Positions 24,535-32,380 of a stretch of DNA of 32,380 nt are shown piece after piece. The first letter of the stretch is position 1; each line of letters begins with the position of its first letter. The stretch is from contig JAFGYD010000091.1 in assembly GCA_016936295.1 (NCBI GenBank), forward strand, positions 1-32,380, read 5' to 3'. This stretch comes from Spirochaetales bacterium. Lineage in GTDB: Bacteria > Spirochaetota > Spirochaetia > DSM-2461. Under the pieces are notes generated by a model. It did no database searches. It had not been told where the DNA came from and saw nothing but the letters and a program-made list of their open reading frames with translations. Made by a program: the position numbers and the translations under genes.

Positions 24535-24819
24535 TTATTTACCTGTTACTGTACAAGTAAATGTTGTCATTAGTCCACCTAAGAACATTTTGTATTCAAA
24601 ATCAACTGTAGAAATCTCTGAGATACCACCGTTTTGAGCTGCAGCTTGAATACCTGCATCTACATTTCCGTAAATCCCTAAGTAAATTGTTCCTGTAGAT
24701 TGTCCAACTAACTCTCCAACTGGATTAGTAGTAGCTGCAACAGGTGAATTCAAACTTGCACATGAGAAAATCATTGTTGATAAAAATAATACACCAACAA
24801 TCTTTAATAAATTTTTCAT
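24535..24819 (-). CDS. TRL-like family lipoprotein
   Basis: A 94-residue small lipoprotein: signal peptide with lipobox IFSC (Cys20), then a short mature domain. The pattern PVAATTNPVGELVGQSTGT, GNVDAGIQAAAQNGGI and STVDFEYKMFLGG matches the TRL-like protein family, small exported proteins of unknown function found in spirochaetes and some other bacteria. SD AAAGGAG lies well placed before ATG 24819. A near-consensus sigma70-type promoter precedes it and a strong terminator follows, so it is probably an abundant single-gene transcript. Function unknown; an envelope role is inferred only from the lipobox. Confidence 0.9.
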   Translation of the reverse strand: MKNLLKIVGVLFLSTMIFSCASLNSPVAATTNPVGELVGQSTGTIYLGIYGNVDAGIQAAAQNGGISEISTVDFEYKMFLGGLMTTFTCTVTGK

Positions 24820-24849
24820 AATTAAATCTCCTTTTAATAATTTAACTAA

Positions 24850-24877
24850 AGTATATTAATCTAAAAAAAAAAGTCAA
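24850..24877 (-). promoter_or_regulatory. Strong promoter of the TRL lipoprotein gene
   Basis: On the minus strand TTGACT (24877 to 24872), a 16-base T-rich spacer and TATACT (24855 to 24850) are near consensus for a housekeeping sigma factor. A long A/T tract lies directly upstream of the -35 (24882-24892), suited to act as an UP element. The leader would be about 20-25 bases and include the SD. Confidence 0.75.
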
Positions 24878-24897
24878 ACACAAAAAAAAAAATTTAA

Positions 24898-24926
24898 TTG
24901 CTGTTATTTGCTATCTTCAATATAAT
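24898..24926 (+). promoter_or_regulatory. Promoter of the YhhN-radical SAM-cyclase operon, leaderless geometry
   Basis: TTGCTG (24898-24903), a 17-base spacer and a perfect TATAAT (24921-24926). The ATG follows after exactly six bases, so the predicted start of transcription coincides with the start codon. No SD is present. Confidence 0.7.
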
Positions 24927-24932
24927 AATTTT

Positions 24933-25634
24933 ATGTTTTTAATATGGTTAATTTTAATATCGTTTATTTTAATAAGTACAGTAGTTTATACCGTAGCTAG
25001 GTATAAGAATCAATTTATAGTTTTACGTATAGTTCAACCACTAACAACTCTTCTCTTTGTAATATTGGCATCAGTTGGAACATTAAGATATGGAATGCAT
25101 CATACGTACACTATGTTAATTATGTTAGCACTAACATTTGCTTTAGCAGGAGATTGTAATTTAATAGAATTAAAAAAGAATAAATATTTCTTAATTGCAA
25201 TTCTTTTTTATTGGTTAGGCTTAGTGAGCTATTCCACTACCTTCACAATATTTCAAGGCGTTTCTAAGGCTAGTCTAATACTCTTTCCTATTTTAATAGT
25301 TATAACACTTATCACAATTAAAAAGTTTTTTTGGGAAGGGATGAAAAAAAATAACATGGTTGCTGCAATTTTAATCTACTGTTTAGCCTGGTGTTATTTA
25401 TTGTCTATAACATTAACACTTTGCTTTAATAGTACATTATTATTATCAACACTACAAAAGGTTTTAATTATGCTGGGAACTGGTCTCTATTTCCTGGGAG
25501 ATTTAAATCTATCATTTCATAAGTTTAATGAGAAATTTGAAAATAAGCCTTATTGGCTTGGAGCTCTTTTATACTGTATAGGGCAGACATTAGTGGCTCT
25601 TTCAGCTTCTCTTTTTACAATATATAATATTTAA
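24933..25634 (+). CDS. YhhN family membrane protein (lysoplasmalogenase-like)
   Basis: A 233-residue integral membrane protein with about eight hydrophobic helices, the usual size of the YhhN/TMEM86 family. Two acidic positions typical of the family are present within helices: Asp74 in FALAGDCNL and a later Asp in YFLGDLNLSFHKF. The eukaryotic member TMEM86B hydrolyses the vinyl-ether bond of lysoplasmalogens; several anaerobic bacteria make plasmalogens, so an ether-lipid role is possible but not shown by this sequence. First gene of a three-gene operon, 18 bases before the radical SAM gene. It is transcribed from a well-formed promoter without a leader. Confidence 0.82.
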   Translation: MFLIWLILISFILISTVVYTVARYKNQFIVLRIVQPLTTLLFVILASVGTLRYGMHHTYTMLIMLALTFALAGDCNLIELKKNKYFLIAILFYWLGLVSYSTTFTIFQGVSKASLILFPILIVITLITIKKFFWEGMKKNNMVAAILIYCLAWCYLLSITLTLCFNSTLLLSTLQKVLIMLGTGLYFLGDLNLSFHKFNEKFENKPYWLGALLYCIGQTLVALSASLFTIYNI

Positions 25635-25652
25635 GAATTATAAGGAAATTAA

Positions 25653-26912
25653 ATGGCAGTACGAGTAGGTAAACAATTATTTGGTCTAAGTAGATTAAAA
25701 GAATTAGTTAAAATGAGTCTAAACAAAAAAATGTTACAGTTACCATTGCATAAAAAACTGGGTTTTGCTTTTGCAATAAGTAAAATGAAATTCACTAAAG
25801 TTGGAGATAAACTTTATACAAATACATTTACTCCATTTTATCCATCATTAGCGTATGATCGATATTTAGATGGTGTAATAAAAACTTCCAATGGAATTGC
25901 TACTCCTATAATTACAAATTTTGCAGTAACAGCAAAATGTCCTTGTAATTGCTGGCATTGTTCATTCTCGGATAGAACTAAAAAAGATCAATTAACCCTT
26001 AAAAATTTAAAACAAGCTATATCTGAAGTACAGGATATGGGAACTAGTATCATTGGGATAACTGGTGGGGAACCACTTTTAAGAAGCGATCTGGAAGAGA
26101 TAATTGCCTCAATCGATGAAAGATCAATGCCTATAATGTTTACTACTGGTTATAACCTAACTAAAGAAAGAGTTACAAAATTAATTGAAGCTGGATTAAA
26201 AATGGTTATAATTAGTGTTGATCATTACGATGCAGAAAAACACGATAAAGGACGTGGTAAAGAAGGTATGCATGCAACTGCACTTAAAGCTATAAAACTC
26301 TTTCAAGAGCAAAATTTATATACTGCTGTTTCATTTGTACCCAATAAAGCTATTGTAAGCGATAAAGAAGAGCTTTATAAAATCCTTGATTTCTTTAAAG
26401 ATCTTGGATTAAACGATATGAGATTAACGTCTCCAATACTCAGTGGCCAATTAACTGCTAAGCTTGATGAGAAGTTAACAGAAGAAAACGTAAAAACAGT
26501 TCAAGAAGTTCAGGAATTTTGCTCTAAAACTAAAGACTATCCTGGCGCTTTTGTTTATGATTACTTTGAAAGTGATAAAATGTACGGATGTGGAGCAGGT
26601 TTCCACTATATATTTATAGATTCATCTGGTAATGTTTGTCCTTGCGATTTTGCTATGCTGGGCATGGGAAATATTAGAGAAAAATCTATAACAGAAATAT
26701 GGGGAGAAGTATCCAAGCATTTTAAAGCACCAGGGTGTAAGTGTTACGCCAATGTTATTAGTAAGTCTATAGAGGAAAAAAATGCAGAGTTAATGCCATT
26801 AAGTACTGCTGATTCTTTGGATATTATTAAGAAACATCCACCTTTTGATAAGGAGAAATTGCCGGAATTTTATAAAAGAATGAAATTCCCAATTGAAGAA
26901 ATTAATAGATGA
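25653..26912 (+). CDS. Radical SAM protein with SPASM-like C-terminal cysteines
   Basis: A 419-residue radical SAM enzyme of unknown substrate. The cluster motif CX3CX2C is Cys96, Cys100, Cys103, with an extra Cys98 inside the loop (CPCNCWHC). GGEP lies at 137-140. The first ~80 residues are a basic, partly hydrophobic N-terminal extension (MAVRVGKQLFGLSRLKEL...) that could touch a membrane. The C-terminal part has a SPASM-like arrangement: GCGAG near residue 312, FIDSSGNVCPCDF about 16 residues later, NIREKSITEIW, then CKC near 365, probably binding one auxiliary cluster. SPASM enzymes often act on peptides, but related proteins act on other substrates. SD AAGGAA precedes ATG 25653; the last codons overlap the cyclase start (ATGA). 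Confidence 0.88.
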   Translation: MAVRVGKQLFGLSRLKELVKMSLNKKMLQLPLHKKLGFAFAISKMKFTKVGDKLYTNTFTPFYPSLAYDRYLDGVIKTSNGIATPIITNFAVTAKCPCNCWHCSFSDRTKKDQLTLKNLKQAISEVQDMGTSIIGITGGEPLLRSDLEEIIASIDERSMPIMFTTGYNLTKERVTKLIEAGLKMVIISVDHYDAEKHDKGRGKEGMHATALKAIKLFQEQNLYTAVSFVPNKAIVSDKEELYKILDFFKDLGLNDMRLTSPILSGQLTAKLDEKLTEENVKTVQEVQEFCSKTKDYPGAFVYDYFESDKMYGCGAGFHYIFIDSSGNVCPCDFAMLGMGNIREKSITEIWGEVSKHFKAPGCKCYANVISKSIEEKNAELMPLSTADSLDIIKKHPPFDKEKLPEFYKRMKFPIEEINR

Positions 26913-29900
26913 TAAATTGTTCTGAATGTTTAGTAGATGACTATGAAATAAATATCTCTGATTTACTAAATATAATTCCTTATATCCCGTATTCTACACT
27001 GAAAGAGTTAAGTTCAGCTCAATGCTGTGCATTTAGGGATTATGCAATAAATAAGGAAGGAACAATTGTATTTTTTGACATTGTACAGTTTTCACCACTT
27101 GTTTTTTCATTTATTAAAGATGGAAATTCAGGAGTGGAAATTGTTAATAAAATACTAACTGAATATTATACAGAACTAATAATTCCATTAAGAAAATTTG
27201 GTGGAACAGTGTATCAATTTGCTGGTGATTCTGTACTTGTTGGATTTGATCCAGATGAAAATGAATCACCAAAATTTAATATAGAAAGAGCTCTATCTGC
27301 AGTATCTGATTTTATTATAAATTTGGAAATTTTTAATAGAGATTTTATGTCTCAATATAATAATAAAATACAGATACGTATTGGAATAAGCTATGGTAGT
27401 TATTCCCATATTATACTTGGAAGTAAGGAGCTATCTTTTACTTCAGCTATTACAGGAAAAGCAGTTACCGAAGCAATTGAAGCTGAAAAAGGAATACACC
27501 CAGATGAAATCTGTGTAAATAAAAACATTCTTAAATATATCGATTTAGCAGTTAAAAATAGGGAACTTAACCAAGACAATTATGTTTTAAAGGAAAATTA
27601 TTTCGATCCTGTTGATTATAGTGTTTCATTAAATGTTCCAGAGTTTATGGAAAATCCAAGATTTCTTACCAGATGCAGAAGGTTTATAAATAATGAGATA
27701 TATAAACGAGCTCTATCTGGATTTGAAATATTAAGTTCTGAGCATAGAGAGATAACCTGTCTTCTTTTAAGAGTTACAGGAATTAACTTAGTAGAAAATC
27801 CAGATGAAGGAATAAAAAGCCTTAATGAATTTTATAGATTTGTTCAAAAAGAAGCAGATAGATATGGTGGAACTCTTTTAAAACCCGATTTATCGGATAA
27901 AGGTAGTGTATTTATTATTATTTTTGGGGCTCCGTTAGCAATGGAAAAAAAGGAACTTCTAACACTACAGTTTGCAATTAAATTACTTAAAGAAAAAAAG
28001 AAATTTAAATCTATAGAGAAATTACAATTTGGTATATCTACAGGAATGGCATATTGTGGGGACTTTGGTACATCTATAAGAAAAGATTATTCAATTATTG
28101 GTAATGTTATAAATATTGCAGCAAGATTAATGACATTTTCAAATGAATCTGGAATTTATTTAGATGAAAACAGCATAAAAAAGATTAATGATGGATTTAT
28201 ATATAAGGAATTAGGATTTCTTAATTTTAAAGGAATATCAAAACCTATAAATACATTTAAACTACTTAAGATTAAGAGAAATAGCGATTCCCTCTTAAAT
28301 TTAGTTTCAAATACTAAAATTATTGGAAGAGATGTAGAGTTAAATTATTTAATGAATCACTATTTAGCAGCAACTAATAAGAATGGTAATTGTACAGGGA
28401 TAATTGCTGATGCTGGAATTGGTAAAACACTTCTAGTTAATACATTTTTAACTAAATTTGACCCTATAACAACTGAGATATTAACAGCAAAATGTTTTTT
28501 ATATGAAAAAAGCACCCTATTTTACCCTTGGAGAGAGATCTTTTTACATCTATTTAGTATTCCATTGAATAGTTCAAGGGATAAAATAATTGAATCTGTC
28601 CAGGGTTATTGCAATGGGCAGGATGATCCTCAATTACATATATGGGGTCCCTTAATCCTTAAGATTATGGGTATAGATATAGATGAACATTCTGAAACTT
28701 ATGGTATATCTCAAGCTCAGAAAGAGATTATGCTGTTTCAAGTTATTTTAAATATTTTAATTAAAAAATCAAAAAATAAACCATGTCTAATTATTTTTGA
28801 AGATATACATTGGATAGATGATAAATCTCAGTTATTGTTAAAATATATAATATCCGAAATTTCAAAAGAACAAATATATTTAATTTTTACAACAAGAGAT
28901 GAAGATTTTTCAAATCTTTTAACAAGATATAAGCACTACGAACCTCTTTTAGTATCAACATTAAGTATTGAAAGTTCTAGAAATCTGATTCAGCATCTTT
29001 TAAAATTAAAAGAAAATAATGTGGAGCTTGAAAACAAAATTATTAAAGCTTCTCAATGTAATCCATTTTATATAGATACAATTATAAAAAGTTTGAAAGA
29101 TAATAAAATGATTACATCTGATGAAACAGGAATTTTTACTATTAATGGAAATATAAAAAATCTTGAAATTCCTGACTCTATTAAAAATGTTATTCTATCC
29201 AGAATAGACTTATTAGAATCCAAGGAACAACTTGTGATAAAAACTGCATCTGTTTTAGGCCACAATTTTCCATATATGCTTTTATCTAGTATGCTAGATA
29301 GTAAATTATCAGATGATAACGAATTAAAGAAATCTCTTGATATACTGGAATCCCATGATCTAATGAACAAAGAAGATATAACTGCAAGTAGTTATATGTT
29401 TAAACATATGTCTATTAGAGATGTGGTGTACCAAACTCTATTACAGGGAACCAGATCCAGACTAAATTTAACACTAGCTTCTTATTTAGAAGAAAATTCA
29501 AAAGAGGATCTATTTAGTTATTCAGAACGTTTAGCTCTACATTTTTTTAATGGTGGTGAATATAGTAAAGCTTTATATTATTCTTTAAAATCATCGGAAA
29601 AAGCAAAGAGTCTTTTTGCAACAGAAGATGTAATTCAACACAACTTAAAAGCCTTGGAAATTTGTAAAATTAAAGAGTCAGAGGAAAATGTAGAACTAAA
29701 AGATACAACTTTTAAAATAAAGTTAGATCTAATTAAGACATATCGTAGTATTGGACAATATGAAAATGCACTAAACTACTGTAACACAGTAGTTAGTGAA
29801 ATTGAAGATAATTATAATATTGCACAAATATATAAAGAGATGGGACATATTTATCAAGAAATTGGAGATATGCAAAATTCTATATTTATCTGTGAAAAAG

Positions 29901-31147
29901 GCTTAAAATTATTAGGATGCTATGTACCCGATAGTCTATTTAAAACATATACGTCTATTGGACTTCATTTAATAATTAGAGTATTAAATGATATACCTCT
30001 TATCAGAAATATAAAATACAATCCAAATAATTTTGATAAGCTTAGACTTATTGTAGATTTATTATCGATAGTTAATAGAATTTACTATTTTGACATGTTG
30101 GAAAAATCTGCTTGGTCTGCTGTTTTACAGTATAATATAAGTGAACATATAGATAGTAAAAGACTTTTAAGCCTTGCAGCTACTGATTTTGGGGTAGCTA
30201 TGGTTAGTTCAGGAATGAAAAACTTTGGATTCAAACATGCTAAAAGAGGTGTAGAAATTTCCTCAACATTAACCGACTTAAAAACAATATCTATTTGTAA
30301 ATCCAGGTTTGCCCTATACTATTTATTTCATAACGATTCTAAAAAAAGTAATGAACTACTAGAATCTGCAATACTTAATTATAAAAAAATTGGTGAAATG
30401 TGGGAACTAATGACTGCTTTAGGTACTCTTGGACAAAATTATTTTAATTTAGGTGAGTATGATAAATCTATTTCTTCCTATGTAGAAGCAGATACTATTG
30501 CAAAACAGCTAAATTCCCTTGCTCATCAGGCATGGAGATATTGTAAAGTACCATATATGAACTATATAAGAGGTAAAATTTCTTATTTTGATGCTACAGC
30601 AGGCCTATTTAAAGCAGTAGAAATTAGTACTCAAGCAAGAGATACAATGAACCTATGCATAACATATGGGCATTTGATCGAATTAGCAATAATAGAGAAT
30701 CAGAAAAAAGAGATTCATAGATTAATAGATCTTATAATTGAATCAAATAAAACATACATTGCTGATATCCCTCATATTAGGATTTCACTAATAAATGCAT
30801 GCGAAGGTGCTATATATCTTAGTGAATTAACTAAAGATATTGATCAAAAAATATTTTATAAAGATAAAATAAAATATCTATTAAAGTGGATAGACAAACT
30901 TTCAAAAACATATAAATATATTTATGGTCCATATTTAACAGTTTTAGCTAGATATTATAATTCTGTTAATAATAATAAAATGGCAAAAAAAACAATTACA
31001 AAATCTTTAAATGAATTAAAGAATTCTCCATATAAAAGAGAATATGCACAGAGTTTAAAACTGGCTTCTGTAATCTCCCCCCAAAATGGGAGTGATTACA
31101 TAAAGTTACATGACTCAATATACTCTGATTTAGGTTTAATATATTAA
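26909..31147 (+). CDS. Soluble-adenylate-cyclase-like protein: two cyclase domains, STAND ATPase, TPR-like region
   Basis: A 1412-residue cytoplasmic protein. Cyclase domain 1 (about 50-215) has both metal-binding aspartates, Asp57 in FFDIVQFS and Asp107 in FAGDSV, but no Asn/Arg pair. Cyclase domain 2 (about 278-455) has Arg288 where the first metal Asp should be, yet keeps the transition-state pair Asn402/Arg406 in NIAAR. The two halves could thus form one working site, as in mammalian sAC. A STAND/AAA-type ATPase follows: Walker A ADAGIGKT (500-507) and Walker B LIIFEDIHWID (about 627-637). The remainder to the C terminus is helical with TPR-like repeats. Gln103 stands where sAC has the base-recognising Lys before FAGD, so the nucleotide substrate is uncertain. 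Third gene of the operon; its ATG overlaps the previous stop. Its 3' end overlaps the convergent gene by four bases. Confidence 0.9.
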   Translation: MINCSECLVDDYEINISDLLNIIPYIPYSTLKELSSAQCCAFRDYAINKEGTIVFFDIVQFSPLVFSFIKDGNSGVEIVNKILTEYYTELIIPLRKFGGTVYQFAGDSVLVGFDPDENESPKFNIERALSAVSDFIINLEIFNRDFMSQYNNKIQIRIGISYGSYSHIILGSKELSFTSAITGKAVTEAIEAEKGIHPDEICVNKNILKYIDLAVKNRELNQDNYVLKENYFDPVDYSVSLNVPEFMENPRFLTRCRRFINNEIYKRALSGFEILSSEHREITCLLLRVTGINLVENPDEGIKSLNEFYRFVQKEADRYGGTLLKPDLSDKGSVFIIIFGAPLAMEKKELLTLQFAIKLLKEKKKFKSIEKLQFGISTGMAYCGDFGTSIRKDYSIIGNVINIAARLMTFSNESGIYLDENSIKKINDGFIYKELGFLNFKGISKPINTFKLLKIKRNSDSLLNLVSNTKIIGRDVELNYLMNHYLAATNKNGNCTGIIADAGIGKTLLVNTFLTKFDPITTEILTAKCFLYEKSTLFYPWREIFLHLFSIPLNSSRDKIIESVQGYCNGQDDPQLHIWGPLILKIMGIDIDEHSETYGISQAQKEIMLFQVILNILIKKSKNKPCLIIFEDIHWIDDKSQLLLKYIISEISKEQIYLIFTTRDEDFSNLLTRYKHYEPLLVSTLSIESSRNLIQHLLKLKENNVELENKIIKASQCNPFYIDTIIKSLKDNKMITSDETGIFTINGNIKNLEIPDSIKNVILSRIDLLESKEQLVIKTASVLGHNFPYMLLSSMLDSKLSDDNELKKSLDILESHDLMNKEDITASSYMFKHMSIRDVVYQTLLQGTRSRLNLTLASYLEENSKEDLFSYSERLALHFFNGGEYSKALYYSLKSSEKAKSLFATEDVIQHNLKALEICKIKESEENVELKDTTFKIKLDLIKTYRSIGQYENALNYCNTVVSEIEDNYNIAQIYKEMGHIYQEIGDMQNSIFICEKGLKLLGCYVPDSLFKTYTSIGLHLIIRVLNDIPLIRNIKYNPNNFDKLRLIVDLLSIVNRIYYFDMLEKSAWSAVLQYNISEHIDSKRLLSLAATDFGVAMVSSGMKNFGFKHAKRGVEISSTLTDLKTISICKSRFALYYLFHNDSKKSNELLESAILNYKKIGEMWELMTALGTLGQNYFNLGEYDKSISSYVEADTIAKQLNSLAHQAWRYCKVPYMNYIRGKISYFDATAGLFKAVEISTQARDTMNLCITYGHLIELAIIENQKKEIHRLIDLIIESNKTYIADIPHIRISLINACEGAIYLSELTKDIDQKIFYKDKIKYLLKWIDKLSKTYKYIYGPYLTVLARYYNSVNNNKMAKKTITKSLNELKNSPYKREYAQSLKLASVISPQNGSDYIKLHDSIYSDLGLIY

Positions 31148-31458
31148 ATTTCTTTTATTTTAAATATTACTAAATTATCGTTAAATATTTTAAAATGTGT
31201 AAAATTTAACTCAAGCATCTTATTAAATAACTCTTTTACTAGATCCTTATTTTCTATAATTTCAGCTTCTCCTGTAATTAAATCACTATTTTTAAATGAA
31301 AATTTTAACTTATTTGTATCCTTTAATCTTTCAACCTTACTACTATCTTTTAGTGTTAAAGTATAAAAAAAACCATTAGACTTTAACCCATGCATCATTG
31401 CTTCAAGCCCATCTTGATTTATTTTTATAACTTCATTAGCTTCTATACTATCAAACAT
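31144..31458 (-). CDS. Small hypothetical protein, possibly PNPOx-like split barrel
   Basis: A 104-residue cytoplasmic protein with no signal peptide. The order FFYTLTLKDSSKVERLKDTNKLKFSFKN then ITGEAEIIENKDLVKELFNKML recalls the N-terminal half of pyridoxamine-phosphate-oxidase-like split barrels (strand, S-x-K-v-x-x-L, strand, G-x-A-x-I). It is shorter than those proteins and I do not claim flavin binding. SD AAAGGAG precedes ATG 31458. A promoter-like TTGACT-N17-TACTAT lies just upstream. Convergent with the cyclase gene and divergent from ridA. Confidence 0.75.
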   Translation of the reverse strand: MFDSIEANEVIKINQDGLEAMMHGLKSNGFFYTLTLKDSSKVERLKDTNKLKFSFKNSDLITGEAEIIENKDLVKELFNKMLELNFTHFKIFNDNLVIFKIKEI

Positions 31459-31477
31459 AATAACTCCTTTACTCTTA

Positions 31478-31506
31478 ATAGTAATAATTACTAATTAAAT
31501 AGTCAA
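31478..31506 (-). promoter_or_regulatory. Promoter of the small hypothetical gene at 31144-31458
   Basis: On the minus strand TTGACT (31506 to 31501), a 17-base spacer and TACTAT (31483 to 31478). The predicted transcript starts about one base before the SD, giving a very short leader of some 13 bases. Confidence 0.55.
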
Positions 31507-31558
31507 TCTATATATATAAATTAGATATATTTTATTATATAATACTCAAGAGGTATTT

Positions 31559-31936
31559 ATGTTAAAAAAAATAGAGAGCAGTAATGCTCCTCAAGCGATT
31601 GGACCCTACAGTCAAGCTATTGACAATGGTCAACTTATATTTGTATCAGGACAACTTCCAATTGAGAGAACAACAGGGGAGTTTATTAAAGGTGATATAA
31701 AAGAACAGACAAAGCAGTGTATTTTAAATATTGAATACATTTTAAAAGAAGCCGGATTAAGTCTCAAAAATGTTGTTAAAACAACTGTGCTATTAGACAA
31801 TATTAATGATTTTTCAAATATGAATGAAATATACTCCAGACATTTTACAGAACCATATCCCGCAAGAGCAGCTTATGAAGTTGGAAAATTACCAAAAAAC
31901 TCACTAATAGAAATTGAAGTTATTGCTAGTAGATAG
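31559..31936 (+). CDS. ridA: RidA family reactive intermediate (enamine/imine) deaminase
   Basis: A 125-residue member of the YjgF/YER057c/UK114 family, which hydrolyses reactive 2-aminoacrylate-type enamines/imines made by PLP enzymes and acts as a trimer. Family landmarks: IGPYSQA (14-20), FVSGQLP (28-34), the QTxQ...N region, and PARAAYEVGKLP with the catalytic Arg103, then IEIEVIA with the conserved Glu. Full length. SD AAGAGG precedes ATG 31559; TATAAT at 31538-31543 is a possible -10, though without a good -35. Its last 11 bases overlap the 3' end of the convergent Nudix gene. Confidence 0.96.
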   Translation: MLKKIESSNAPQAIGPYSQAIDNGQLIFVSGQLPIERTTGEFIKGDIKEQTKQCILNIEYILKEAGLSLKNVVKTTVLLDNINDFSNMNEIYSRHFTEPYPARAAYEVGKLPKNSLIEIEVIASR

Positions 31937-32380
31937 AATTTATTAATTCATGGATTATTTCTGCTGTAATTCCCCATATTGTTCCATATGGGGTTTTATA
32001 AACATATACTTTATGTTTGTTATGTCCCCATGGATTTTCATAATAAGATGAAATACCTAACTCTTTTACAGGTAATAATGTTATATTCTCACCATTTTCA
32101 TTAGTTATCTTTGGTAAAATTTCCACACGAAGGTAGTATTCTTCTGGTCTATTGGTGTAAAAATAACTTATAGGGAGTGTAAACACAGACTCTACTTCAT
32201 CTTTATTTATAATAAGTTCGTTTATAGATTTTATTTTTAATAGAGCAATAACAGGTTCAATAATAACTCCTATAACCGCTATTAATATATTCATAGATCC
32301 TAGTATTTTTACTTTATTGCTCTCAACTCCTATTTCTTCATAGCACTCACGAATAGCAGTATCAATATAGTTTTTATCCA
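31926..32380 (-). CDS. Nudix hydrolase, CoA pyrophosphatase type (5' end outside window)
   Basis: The gene enters from the right edge, so the N terminus is missing; the frame stays open from 32380 and the first internal Met (32294) is not the start. The second half of the Nudix box is visible at the edge: DTAIRECYEEIG fits the REx2EExG core with the metal-binding glutamates. Downstream, the NKDEVESVFTLPISYF segment, the RVEILP strand and GTIWGITAEII near the C terminus are typical of the NudL/CoA-pyrophosphatase group, which cleaves CoA to 4'-phosphopantetheine and 3',5'-ADP. Convergent with ridA, overlapping by 11 bases. The substrate class is inferred from the C-terminal motifs only. Confidence 0.85.
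   Translation of the reverse strand, partial: DKNYIDTAIRECYEEIGVESNKVKILGSMNILIAVIGVIIEPVIALLKIKSINELIINKDEVESVFTLPISYFYTNRPEEYYLRVEILPKITNENGENITLLPVKELGISSYYENPWGHNKHKVYVYKTPYGTIWGITAEIIHELINSIY

Noticed and set aside
29068-29370. Minus-strand open frame of 100 codons within the cyclase gene
   Set aside because: Serine-rich antisense shadow of a well-supported coding region.
1-32380. tRNA, rRNA, CRISPR, insertion sequence, prophage or plasmid features
   Set aside because: Looked for on both strands; no cloverleaf-like, repeat-spacer, transposase, integrase or att-like structure was found.

Overview
The window is a densely packed, AT-rich stretch (roughly 30% GC by eye) of a bacterial chromosome, most probably from the Spirochaetota. 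The basis for that is family content rather than any marker gene. It has a cytoplasmic LacI-like sugar-sensing domain fused to GGDEF, a Cache/HAMP protein ending in an MCP-like tail, small TRL-family and other SPII lipoproteins, a giant Ig-repeat lipoprotein, and an oxygen-independent NrdD/NrdG ribonucleotide reductase. I saw no tRNA, rRNA, CRISPR array, insertion sequence or phage gene, and no gene-free stretch longer than about 160 bases.

Layout. 158-13240 (minus): a 3938-residue lipoprotein of about 28 Ig-like domains with a beta-propeller-like C terminus, followed 40 bases downstream by a family-1 solute-binding protein with no permease beside it. 13334-16056 (minus): nrdD and nrdG, behind a control region with an NrdR-like box centred inside a 70-base inverted repeat with perfect 18-base arms. 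16154-18502 (minus): LacI-like/GGDEF diguanylate cyclase, divergent from the next block. 18547-20631 (plus): the overlapping three-gene AmmeMemoRadiSam system (MEMO1, AMMECR1, radical SAM), whose radical SAM protein lacks the usual C-terminal tail. 20628-22397 (minus): queH, a small hypothetical gene and nfo (endonuclease IV), all overlapping. 22516-23940 (plus): a Cache/HAMP transmembrane sensor with an MCP-like C-terminal helix but no signalling hairpin. 23960-24819 (minus): two lipoproteins, one of the TRL family. 24933-31147 (plus): a three-gene operon of a YhhN/lysoplasmalogenase-like membrane protein, a radical SAM/SPASM-like protein and a 1412-residue protein with two cyclase domains, an ATPase and a TPR-like region, the layout of soluble adenylate cyclase. 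31144-32380: a small unknown protein, RidA and a Nudix CoA pyrophosphatase that runs off the right edge.

Functionally the window mixes surface/envelope proteins, anaerobic DNA-precursor synthesis and DNA repair (NrdDG, Nfo), tRNA modification (QueH), nucleotide second-messenger signalling (GGDEF, cyclase) and housekeeping enzymes (RidA, Nudix). The items most worth a second look are: the three-domain super-repeat of the giant lipoprotein (two successive spacings of exactly 313 residues); the nested palindromes before nrdD; four genes without a Shine-Dalgarno whose -10-like hexamer lies exactly six bases before the ATG, suggesting leaderless transcripts; the hairpin-less MCP-like sensor; and the YhhN / radical SAM / sAC-like operon, whose cyclase halves are complementary and whose base-recognition lysine appears replaced by glutamine.
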